Assembly (NCBI RefSeq): GCF_921293095.1
Contig: NC_060248.1
Span: 75,833,243 to 75,897,242, forward strand
DNA length: 64,000 nucleotides
Source: Ischnura elegans
Lineage: Eukaryota; Arthropoda; Insecta; Odonata; Coenagrionidae
Reading direction: 5' to 3'
The notes beneath the pieces are model-generated. The model had not been told where the DNA came from, ran no database searches, and saw nothing but the letters and a program-made list of their open reading frames with translations. Each line of letters opens with the position of its first letter. The stretch's first letter is position 1. Position numbers and translations under genes: made by a program. Shown here piece after piece: positions 44,901 to 56,900 of this stretch.

Positions 44901-47900
44901 CGGCGCTGCATGCACTAAACGACTAGAATTCTCCTCATTTTTTCGAGTCAACTACCAACGACGTGCGAGCGACAGTGTATGACGCGAAATTAAAAGTACA
45001 TATTCGAGACGGCACCTTTGGCATAAATATTCCAGATCTCGAATATCGAATACTTTCTAGTATTCGAGTATTCGCGGATACTATTCGCACATCTCTAGGG
45101 GTTAGGCTTTAAAAACTTTTCAGCCTAACCTGGTGCCTAGCCGAGAAGTTTTATTCGTTACCGCAGGTGCTAAAATGGATAAGAAATGGAATATATGCCG
45201 TATCCCATTTGTCAAGTTATTATCGATCGGAAAGAAATAATATTTCAGCCCAATAACGCATATATGTATAATGTTCAGCTGAAAATATGGAAGTCAATAC
45301 CAATCACCCGTGAATATTTCTTTATAGTCCCTACTATTTCATAGTTCAGTGACGGAGTCAGACTGAAACGTAATTGGGCCGGCAGTCGTCACGACTGCCT
45401 GTCGCCACTCCTCGCTACTGCGTAGATATTAGAAACTACTTTCTGCCTTTAGCGCCCTTAATTGATGCTAGCCTTCTAATGTCAGCTAGTTCTGATTATT
45501 GCATTCTAATATAAAATAATGTCTAACTTTAACGTTACTTAGGTTTTCTTAAGATCGCCATTTACATAGAAAATATTCGCTGGCTTGTATTTTACGACTT
45601 TTAACGCCATAAAATGTATGAAATATGTTATATTTTGAGAGCGCTGTCACAAATGATGGCCATAATCAATTTAAAATGTTGCTGGGGACAATAGAAGTTA
45701 TAAAAAAGAAAAGTGAAATATTTTTCGCGATGGATAAAATTCTCGCGATTTTCGACCCGACCCGATTTTGACCCGAGATTTGAAACGGCCCGACCCGAAG
45801 GTCGGGTCAGGACGATGACCCGACCCGACCCGAAAATTTCGGGGCCCCGTCGACCCCTACTCCTTACCTATTCATTCGGTAAAGTATGTCAGCATATATT
45901 TAAAATTGTCCTTTTTGCCCTTTAAAACTGTATACTGCAGGAATTATTTGTTCATTATAAACTCGGGAAGAACATTTTTCTGCTCATGGTTCTCAGTGCT
46001 TACCATCTAGTGTGTTAATGGGCTCCTTATAGATTTTGTCATTGTCCCACATTGGGTTAAATGCTCGTTCTTAATACTCACAGCGGGAAACACTGAGAGG
46101 CATGTACTATTTGGCTTGCTTCTTGATGATCCTTACGTGGAACTATCCTTTCTCTTTGAGAGGGCTAGTATTCCTTTTTTTGGATACATGAAAAGTGCCA
46201 TAGTGTGAACCACTCACAGCCAAGTAGAGCTGGCGACTATTACTCTGTGGTGTTGTGTGACTTCCAGTCATGCATGTGTGTAATACAGCAGGGCTAGGCT
46301 AAATACAGGCCAAGGAGTATATAAAATGTATAATACTGCTCCAAATGTATTTGAAATATGTAAATAATATCGCTCCAAATGTATTTGAAATGCATAATTC
46401 TAAACACCTTTTGACTTAGGTACTAGGAAAACTAACTAAAAAAAGTATTTTAACCCTCATATGGATTTGCTGAACCGTAGCGGCGCTCGTGGTTTTAAAA
46501 GTGGTGTAAAAATTTTCCATTCCAATGGATCATTTTGAAATTTTCATTAGTCTATTTTTTCTGCTTTCTTCATCTACATATAAAATTTTGTTTGCATAGT
46601 GTCGATAGTTTACATTTTATTGGCCTCTAATGAAAAAAGTTACGTCGTTGGATTTACGGCGCTCAGTATTTCCTCGTCGCTACGTCGTGGACTGCACTCT
46701 CTATGTTAATGTCAAAGCAATTATGTTTCGTATGAAATGCTATAATCTATTTATAATCATAGTATTTAATTTTTAAACTTCATCCTTTTACAAGAATAAT
46801 TCATAAAATCTCATGGCTAGCCAAAGTTGTTTTTTCCTGGGCCTCCTACTTAGTTTTGCTTGGGCCGAGAATTTCCTCGTCGCTACGTCAGGGACTGAGC
46901 TCTGAACGCTAATGTCAAACCAATTATGTTTCTTATGAAATGCTATAATCTATTTATTATCCAATAATTATTTAATTTTTTTAAACTTATAAACCAAGTG
47001 AAATTGTTTAGCAAAAGGAAAATATTACAATACCAATTGTGCTTTCTCTTTTAGCTAAGAGTCATTTTGTTTGCCTCGATATAATTTTCATTGACAAAAC
47101 TTCATCTTTTTGCAAGAATTATTCATAGAAACTCATGGCTAAGCTTGGTTGCTTTTTCCATGGCTTCCGTCTTAGTTTTGCTTGGGCACCTTCTCCACTC
47201 TGCGTCCACGTACCTGCCATGGTGATAGTTACCTTTGAGTAAATCCCAGTGTTACTCTGTTACCAAGCAGCAATTCTAAGAAAATTTTAACACAATGCAT
47301 TATCCGAATTCGTAGAATAATGCTTCCTCACCGTCGTGTGAATATTTCTCGTTGAATGAGCAACTGTAACTTGCAAAGAGATTCAGAGGTTCCACCGACT
47401 ACCGTGAAGAACACATCGCACGGTTACTGTTATATGTCTTGTACCTCTCATTCGAAAATATTCCTTTTGCGGCTACGATAGCCTATACAAAATTGCTGAC
47501 GTTTATATAATTACCGATGACGTGACAGTTTACCTCTGGGTTGAATTCAAGATAACTACCCAACTAATTGTGTGATAGAAAATAATTTCTTTTTCCTGAC
47601 CATTAGTTCAGTATTTATATGGTAAAAATCGAGTATTTAATGGTAAAAATCGTTTCATGATGAATAGGAGAATAGACAATTTACCGTGAAGTGAAAATTT
47701 GTGAATATATTTCTCGTTTCTTTGTGTACTCAAATGCACAGATATTTTATTCATTGGGGGTTTTACTAAAGTGAAGGGGTGAGTGAGGAGGAGAAAGGAG
47801 AAGGAATGCCGGGTAGGTCGTTTTGAGGTGAAGGGGTGGTAGTGTGACGACTGCCAAGGATCAGGGAATACCCAGATCATTAGGCCAGGTAAGAGTAGAA

Positions 47901-50900
47901 AACCCTTATTGCAAAAAAGGTTGGGAGTGCAAGGAGAAAATTAGATACAATAGCCTGCTTTTTATTTATCCTTCCATCGCTGCATGAGGGACAGGGAACA
48001 AAAGCCTTGTCAAAACGCCTCACGGTGGCCCTCCCTTCATTCCAAGAAGGTCCAGCTCGGGTGGGTCATTAGGGCGGAGAGAAGTTCAATCAACTTTTGT
48101 GGGAGGGGGGAAGAAGGCGGTGAATGACGAATAAGGAATCTTAGTGGGAAGGTATGGATAGTCTCAATGTTTGGGTCAGTGAAATGCTGCAGAAAGAAAA
48201 GTTGAGGGAAGTCCTCTCAGCTTGAGGGTATTTTTGTCACCCCAGAACATTCTTCCTTCAGTCCCTCACGCAGAGCTGGACGAAAGAAAATAGGCTCCTG
48301 TTCCTTCTTCCCTACCACCTATAACCCATATTTCTAAGAAGTTATTTTCTTGGATTTCCCACCAATCCAGGAGTAAAACCTCATCTGGTACACTCCCACG
48401 CATCACATTTACTCGTCCAACTCTAAGGAAACGTCCTCAGTGAGCGAATGGGGCTCCGCGGTCGGAAAAAAATACCGGCTCTTCTAGCTCCACCTCCGAA
48501 GCGGCGTTGGGTTGTTGGACACGTCGCTAATTATCCCATATTCGTTATATTTCAAAACCCCTAAGACTTTATTTTTTTAATTGCAGGTTAAAAGCTCCCA
48601 GAATATTCGTAAGATTTGCCTTGATCGCCAGAATCCTGTAAAAATCACGAAAGTAACACTCGTCTCTTCTCACTTCACCTACAGCTGTTTCATTATTAAT
48701 GTTTAAAAACTTATCCTTCTGTATACACTGCAAAGATAACACACATGGGTGGACACAGTGAAGCAAAATTATGTCATATGGGCATAAACGAATTTTATTC
48801 GGTACTCATTTTTAGTATTTAGATGCATAAAAATATAATCAATATAAACATTAAAAAGGAGAGTTTGTCTAGCACTGCATATCAGAAAAAATATTTCAAA
48901 CAACCATTACACACGAAATTAAAACTTTCATTCGAAAATAACAGACAAAGGGAGCAGAAATAAAGAGCATTACGGCAAAAAATGGAAAAGAATGCAGCGT
49001 TCAAGATTTTTTGCTTTAACTTCCACAATAATGGGTTGAATCTAGCAAAACACGGTGAGAAATAAAGTTAATAGATGTATTTACCATTATCAATCAGTAA
49101 ACTTGTAAATTCGGGCTAACTTTGAAAGATAATAAGAAAAAATGACGCGGCGCCGTAAATCCTACGACGTAACCAAATTTGTAAATCCATATTAGGGTTA
49201 AGTATCTTTTAAAATGCAAAATAGATTTGCTTGGAAATTAAGAGATCCTAAAAAAATATAATCCGCCTTTTAACGTTATGGACAGTTGCAATCATGAAGA
49301 AAATTATTCTAATGAAAACAAAGTAATCTCTGAAGCAGAATGCTAAAGAAGTGTTATCATAGCTACTGCAAAAGGTTTTGCTTATGTATTTTTTATTTCG
49401 GAATGGGAAAATACTAAAAATCAGTATTTGAAATATAAAATACAAGATACATTTAGGTTGTGTATTTGAAATACCAAATGAAAATTACAAAGGTATTAAA
49501 AATACTTGTATTTGAAATGCTACCCAGCCCTGTAATATGGAAACTTGCTTATGCCACAGCTTTTGCTACCGAGACTTGCTGCTGTATATCTTATACCATG
49601 TAATAGCATGGTATCACCCAGATACAATTATCTTCCACTTTCTGTCAATCAGGGTTCCTGCTCAACCGTGAAAACGTTAAAGCTGTGAATTTTGTCATAA
49701 AACCTTAAAAATCTCTCCAACTTGAATGTAGATCTACGATTGACAGATAAAAAGAAAAATTTGTACGTCGATCATGTTTCAAGATCAATCACATGCATAC
49801 ACTGTCCACGAATTTATCTCTACACATGTATTCGAAGCGCAATTATTGGTCCGTGTGCCATGACTACACATTGATCTTGAGCCTGTGATCGGAAGACTGG
49901 TAAACTAAGTGTTCATTAACTCTGGCCAAAATCGCACACTTCTTCACTTCCCTGCCACCCTGCTCCCTCCATTTTCCCACTCACAACCTTTAGCTGGCCC
50001 TGAATTTTGATATCAATAGGTGACGTCATGAGAGAGAGCACTTTCATTGCTGTGTTTGCATTCATGGCTTCTGTCACGTTTGTTAAATTTTTAGTTGACG
50101 TGTGTAAGTGATATTGAGCCAGCGATTGTTTCGTGATCAAAATTTCTCCCTAAAGTGGCTTATCAACAGACTGTGAATTTGACGACATTAAAACCCTGAA
50201 AACCTGGCAAAAGCTGTGAATTTTATTATTTAGTTAGAGTGGGAACCCTGGTCAATGCCACCCCCCTTTTCATGTGGCATCAGGGGTCTCAAGAATGAAA
50301 GACGAAGGGGTAGGGAGAAGTGTAAGGCTAGGAGCAGAACAAGGCCCGAGTCCTAATTCATTGGGGCAAATTAAGGAAAAGGACTGCTCTGATCCCAATA
50401 CCTCAAGGAGTTTAGAATTTCCTTATTTTCCTTAATGAGCACAAAGAGATGATACTATGTGGATGCTGAATAGAACCATTGCATTAGACGTTTGTGGATC
50501 GAACCATTCAAGGTCTGAAGGCATGTTTACACGATACATTAACAAGTACGAGTTAATATCTGTTTGCATGAATGATTTGTCTGGGCTGGAACAGAATATG
50601 CACAGATACAAGAACTAAATGAGAACAGGTTCTATTTTCTGTACATGCATTCGCACAAGTTGGGTGGTAAAGCCTGAATCACACGATCATTTTTTTTCGT
50701 CGCGAAAGTGATCACTATCGCGATCACTAGGCGAAATGATCGTCGGCGGTAATTGTTGTTCGCGATGGCAATGAGGATTCCCATCGCACTTTTCATCACC
50801 AGTCCGATCACTTTTTCCGTTGCTAAAACCATCACTAACATCACATATCAGCCAATCGGAACGCATGCCCGTATGGAGCGATTGCAGCGCAACGTTTGAA

Positions 50901-53900
50901 AATTGTGGGAACGACATAGATAAACCAACACGTTATATATTTTCGTGATGCGGGTCCTATGACAACTAGCTGTGATATCGGAAATGATGCGAAAAGCGAC
51001 GGCGGGAGAGACAGTGTGATTCAGAAAAATGATCACTAGAGCGATCGCTTTTCGCGACTGAAAAAAATTATCGTGTGATTCAGGCTTAACACAGTGCATT
51101 TTCATGTTCATGCACATGCTCACACATTAATCATTAACTCATATGGTTTAATATAACCATTTAAACAGGCCATTATATCTGTTAGTTGTATGTTATGGAT
51201 AAGCTGATTTTGTCTTTCTCTGCAATTATACAAATTGACTCGAAGGTCTGGTGACTCCTAGGCAATTGTACACTTTCCTCAAGTACCAAACTACCTGTCT
51301 ATTTTACATGTCATCCTTTTGACGTGCTAGTTCACAGTAATGTCAACCTATATTCTTGATTTGGAATAGCATAAGTTTAGGATGGATGTATGTTCAGACA
51401 ACCTAGTTCACAGTGTCCTTTTTGAACTCCACAAAGCATCATCTGGTCATCCTTGGTCTGGGAAAGAATAATGCTCCGAAATTTGATGTTACAGTCATAG
51501 TCTTCCCGAGTATTTTTCCTCTAAATGGAGTTGGAATGCAGTCCTCATCCTGTCTTTTCCTTCAAATTTCACCCTCTGATCCATCTTTTTCTTTTATTTT
51601 ATATGGTTTTGATTTTCATTGAATTGTAGCCTTTTATTATGTACATGATACTGTCTTTGCAGTCACTAGACCCTCTACAGGAGGGTCATAATAATTGATA
51701 TGGATAGTAGCACTGCTTTAGCATCATACATACCATAATGTCTGCGGGAGACTTTCAACTGCAGTTGGACATGAGAAACACTATTGCTTTGGTGTCATAA
51801 TAATTTAATTTCTTTGAGTTCTTCATCAGGCTGAACTAAATTTCATGTCTCTAGAAAAATCCAATGAGTGTGGAGTTTACAAATGTTGTTGTATGATGTA
51901 AAAATGTAGATCTTATGCATACTTTCGTTAGTCTTTGGTCTTTGTAATCGCCTTAACATATGAGTGGCCCAATTTAGAAATTAATGACATATTTTATACT
52001 TTGGATAATCATGTAGTATTCAGGTGAATTTGTCTGCAGTAACAGAAGTTTCTGCTTTTGGTCTTTAATTTTAGGTGAAAACCAGCTTTGATGCTAATAT
52101 TTTTATTTTATTTTATCTCTCCTACATTTGTTGTGTAGAGTTGTTGGAGGATTATTTTCTATGGCTTTTCTTAAACAGGGTTGCCACTCAACCATGGAAA
52201 CCTTAAAACCCTGAATTTCGTCTACCGTGAAAAAACCTGGAAATAGCCGTTAATTTCATCATAAAACCTTGAAAATCTCTCGAACTTATAGAAAAAGAAC
52301 TAAAATTGACAGATCAAAAGAAAAAAAAGATAATTCGTTCATGTTTCAAGGCCGAGCCACATACAGACTCTGTCCACACATTTATCTCCACACGTATATT
52401 CGAAGTGCAATTATTGGTCCTTGTGCCATGACGACACATTGATCTTGAGCCTGTGATTGGAAGTCCGGCTCACAAAAAGTCCATTAACCCTGGCGAAAAA
52501 TCAGACACTTCTTTACTTCCCAACCTCACTGCTCCCTCCATTTTGCCACTCACAACCTTAAGCTTCACCTAAATTTTGATATTATATTGATAAGTGACGT
52601 CATGAGAAATAGCACTTTCATTGCTACATTTGAATTCATGGCGCCTGTCGCGGTTAATTAATTTTTAGTTAACATGCGGGCGGTGATTGTTACATCATCA
52701 AAATTTCTGCCTGAAATGGCTTATCAACAGACCGTGAATTTGACGATATTTAGACTGTGAAAACCTGGAAAAAACCGTGAATTTTATAATTTAGTTAGAG
52801 TGGGAACCCTGTTAAAATATTTTGAGTGAAAGCATGCTTTTTCCTCATATATTACTATGCTGTACTTTTCCTTTAGTAGCAGCTTTTATTTCAGCATTAA
52901 ATTTTATTGTAAAGGAGCTGCTATTGTGTGCTTTAAAGATCAGTATAATTACTTATATCATTTAGCAGTATAATTCTGTATTATTTTTTGCTATTAATAG
53001 TATGTAATGTATTTGAATCAGTGTTATGCTGTAATTTCTGTGTGGATTTCAATGTGGATTTCTTTCTTTTGTATTTCAGGAGTTGTGTGGATGCCTGGAA
53101 AAGAATTTCCTCGAACTGATCATGTAATCAAAAGACTAAGAGAATTGGGCAAAAAGATAATATTTTTCAGTAATAATTCCATGTCAACTAGAGATGACTA
53201 CATTTTGAAGTTTTCGAAGCATGGAATACCCATTGAAAAAGTACATTTCTGTTTGAAGACGTGATGTGTTTATGCTCATTTTCTTGAGATTGCCGTAATT
53301 GAAGCCTTATTTTTGATTTCAGGATGATATAGTTCTACCCACTGTGATAACTGGTGATTACCTCAAATGTAAGAATTTCAGCAAGAAAGTGTACTTGGTT
53401 GGAAGCAATGCTTCTCAAAAAGAAATTGAATCATTTGGAATCAGAGTCATCAGAGAGGTTAGCATTTAATAATTATATTTATCATGTTTCTCATAGTGTA
53501 TGTTAGTAGAAAGACCCAAGAAGTGAAAGATATTTCATTTTCATAAACATTTCAAAATATTCTCTTTGAATTGAGCCTCCTGTTGATAAGATAAGCCTTG
53601 AAAAAGCATAAGCAGAAAGTATTTTCAACTCAAATAATGTATGGAGGCTGAAAGTATTTACAAATATGTAGTCCCCAAAGGTAATTTGGCAATTAAGGGC
53701 CTAGAGGCTTGAGGGGGACCGCTAGAGGTAACAAGAGTCTTTCCCTCGTCCACTCTGCCGATTGGTTAATTAGCATGAGCTGTAATTAAGTTGGACTTTT
53801 TATATGCATATATTTGGGCTTCTTCATTTGCATTTAAAATTTATAATTAAATCATCTAGATAATGCATGTGCACATAGTTCTCCCTATTTCCTTTGCTTG

Positions 53901-56900
53901 TATTGCCTATACATAGCGTTTCACATTTAGTTGACAGTATGGGGTCCAATTGAGATTTGTTTCTTAGGTTTTTCTGTGGGGCACAGTGATGACAATGGCA
54001 GCATGAAAATAAACATTGCATTATGCACTGTTTAACGATGTTTTCTTATGAAGAAAGGTGCACTGCATTTGTTGGTGTCTTTAGTTTTTCAATATAAATT
54101 TTCGGAACGTCTGTAAAATACATTTCCTTAAATTTTTAATTACAATCATGAATGTATTATTATTTCTTTTTCATCTTCTTCTGACTATTGTCGCTTAACC
54201 AATATTTATATTGGAATGAATCTTTTTTAAAAAATTCTTCGTACTACATATTTTCTCTTTGAAAATCTTCACTGATTTTACAGTAAATGAGTTAAACTGT
54301 TGTTATACAATTGTAACTCTCTTAGGGATAAGAAAATTAAGATTTTTGTTTGGTAAAAAGTAGTCTCCTACTTACAGCAGACTCCTGATTATCCAGGTTC
54401 GGCTTATCGGTGTTGCAGATTATCTGTGCATGAGTCAACACTACTCTGATGTTTTCCTCGATCTTTGTAAAAAAATATAGTACGCAAAAGCAGCAGGATA
54501 TATGCATTTTAATGCATGGCTACACCAGGCCCATTATTTCCATGAGAATTCCTGTCAAAAAATAGAATTATTATATTCACTTGCTGAGAAGGAATGTTTC
54601 AAGTTTACTTGGACATCTGATCTAGCATTGCAGATGGCAATCAGCGGCAGGAAAGAAACTCTAAGAGTAATTTTAGAAGATTCTTGAATTTTAAATGCAT
54701 TGTAATAAACGCAAAATGTGATATACTGCTAACATGCAATTATTGCCCTGGACTAACATACGGTTGAATATGGCTCAAGGGAACCGGAGATTTCGTCGCA
54801 CTTGGGCATGTTTACGCTGTGACTAGTCAAGGTCAATCTGGAGAGGAAGGGAATAGTAGAAGTGAAGGTAGCGAAGGAAATAGAAGTAGAGATAGCATGA
54901 GTCATAGCCAAGCACTTGCTTGCGTAGACAGTTTGCCGTAAGCCCTGGTTTCCTATATCTACGTCTGGGCGATGGGGTGATCGTGCGCCAGTTGCCATCA
55001 CAAGAGTTCCGTGTTCCTGTTTTCCAAGTGTCGTGGTGCGCGTTCGCACTCAGTGACAACGGATCTGCATCCCGGGCAACTTGTGCGAGATGCGGCGTGG
55101 TGCCTGATGTTGTAGTTTCCAACGAGCCGAGCTTCTCACTTTGTCTTTCCAACTCCTTGCGTGCAGAAGGAAAATTCTTGAGCAGAAAAGGAAACTTTTG
55201 GCAATGCATATTAGGAAATACGTACTTCTTTGTTACATATCCTGAACAGAGATCACTCTTACGGGTAATTAGTGGTTTACTGTATTTAACTTTTAAAGGA
55301 TGAATGATAATTTACCTTGTAAAATCCTATATAGAGCATTAATGCTAATAGGGTGTATCTCAGTTTATGGTCACTATTTTTGCCCAAAAAAGATTCAAAA
55401 TACACATTTTCATGGAACCAAGCACATTTTGCAGAACTATTGCTTTATTTGTATTTGCAGGAAATCTGTGCTTATAATAGGGTGGTTTCCTATTATTTTT
55501 TTATTGCCTAAATCGAAAGATTATTACTCCTGGAGTACGTATTCCACGCTTTTAGATTTTTAAATGACGATATCTATTTTTCGCGATTAAATGAAAAGTG
55601 AAAAATTTCAAGCGCGCGAAAACGCGACGCGTATGTAGGAATGATGGGAAAAAGTCCGTGCGATGCATTTCTGGTTCCCCCTCCCGCCTTGTGAGGTGAC
55701 CTTGGGCGAGCCTCTGAGCGTTGATAGGACGCAGGATGCTAGCGGGTAGCTGAGTACCTTGCTGGCTGGTAGCGCTTGGCTTAAAAAAGGTTTATTAATA
55801 CCTTATCAAACGAAGAAAACTTTCCGACCTTAGCCAGTTTGAATAGGTGATTATTAAGACATGTTTCCCTGAGCTCTGTGCCTCATGCATGCATTGGTAG
55901 CCTCAGACAATGTATAACTCCTATCCTCTCGTGTAGAAACTAGGTCCCTGTGACGTCACGTGGAGTGGCATCGCATGGACGCCAATCTGGCCATTTTCAA
56001 ATGAGGATAAAATTTGACCCTTGCCATTCGTCTAAACCGGTATTTCAAAAACCAAATAATTTGTGTATTATGAATACACTAATGGTGGGTAGTGAATCGC
56101 AATCAATGCCTTTTGTTTTCTTTGATGAAGGAAACTACCCTATTATAGGAGGCTAGGGCTGTTTGGTAGAAAGTTTTCAATTAGAGCTATTTTACGAAAT
56201 CTATCCTTATTACGATTACAGCTTTCCCAGAGAGCAGTCAGGCTGCCTAGTGACTGAGTACAGAACATTGACAATTGAGCCTTGTCAGGATAGAAAGGGA
56301 AAGAAAGATTTGAATTGTTTTATAATCATTTTCATTATTTCTTAATTCAATTACAGTTTTAATTTTTATTGATGAGCCCTAAAAAGACTGTAACCAATGC
56401 AATTTCCTGTTGATGGGATTTATTAAATTAAACAAATATACAGTAAAACCTCTATGTAGTGAACCTCTTTACATCGTAAACCTCCATACTTCGTACCAAC
56501 CCTCCGGTCCCGTCAGATTTACATGTAAATTTATAGGCAAACCTCTTTGTAGTGAACCTCTTTATCTCGTAAAACCTCTATATATCGTACCAACAAGACA
56601 GCCCCGAGACGGCCTAACTACCTCCGCAAATCGTACCAAGACAACTAGAGACCATTAATGCAGCCGCGATTACCTACGTGGAATGACATTTTCAGCGATA
56701 AATGTTTCACGCTTATTTTTTTCTTATACACCTTTAATAATTTTCACGTTAACCATTAGTTAGGGCATCCAACTACCCTAATCATATATTAAGTGACGGT
56801 AAATGAAGACGGAACACATCGTTTTCTCTCGAATCATGGTCAAAATCGCGCGATAGCACTCGCTTTCTTTTACTGATGGCTTTATTTTCTTGTAAGTGCC

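Larger units (their letters stand above)
40790..45859. mobile_element. Non-autonomous hAT element (GGGTCGGGTC family), host of a nested hAT
   Basis: Perfect 8-bp duplication CTCCTTAC at 40782-40789 and 45860-45867. The left end reads TAGGGGTGGACGGGTC and the right end is the inverse of TAGGGGTCGACGGGGCC. Arrays of GGGTCGGGTC (left) and GACCCGACCCG (right) lie just inside. About 3.1 kb after removing the nested element at 43132-45097. No transposase frame recognised. A 28-bp AT-rich unit is duplicated at about 42848-42903. Confidence 0.92.

Noticed and set aside
54502-54687. 61-codon frame (MHFNAWLHQAHYFHENSC...) considered as an exon of the phosphatase
   Set aside because: Phase and homology do not fit between exons 3 and 4, which already join cleanly in phase; it lies within a Tigger-like element.
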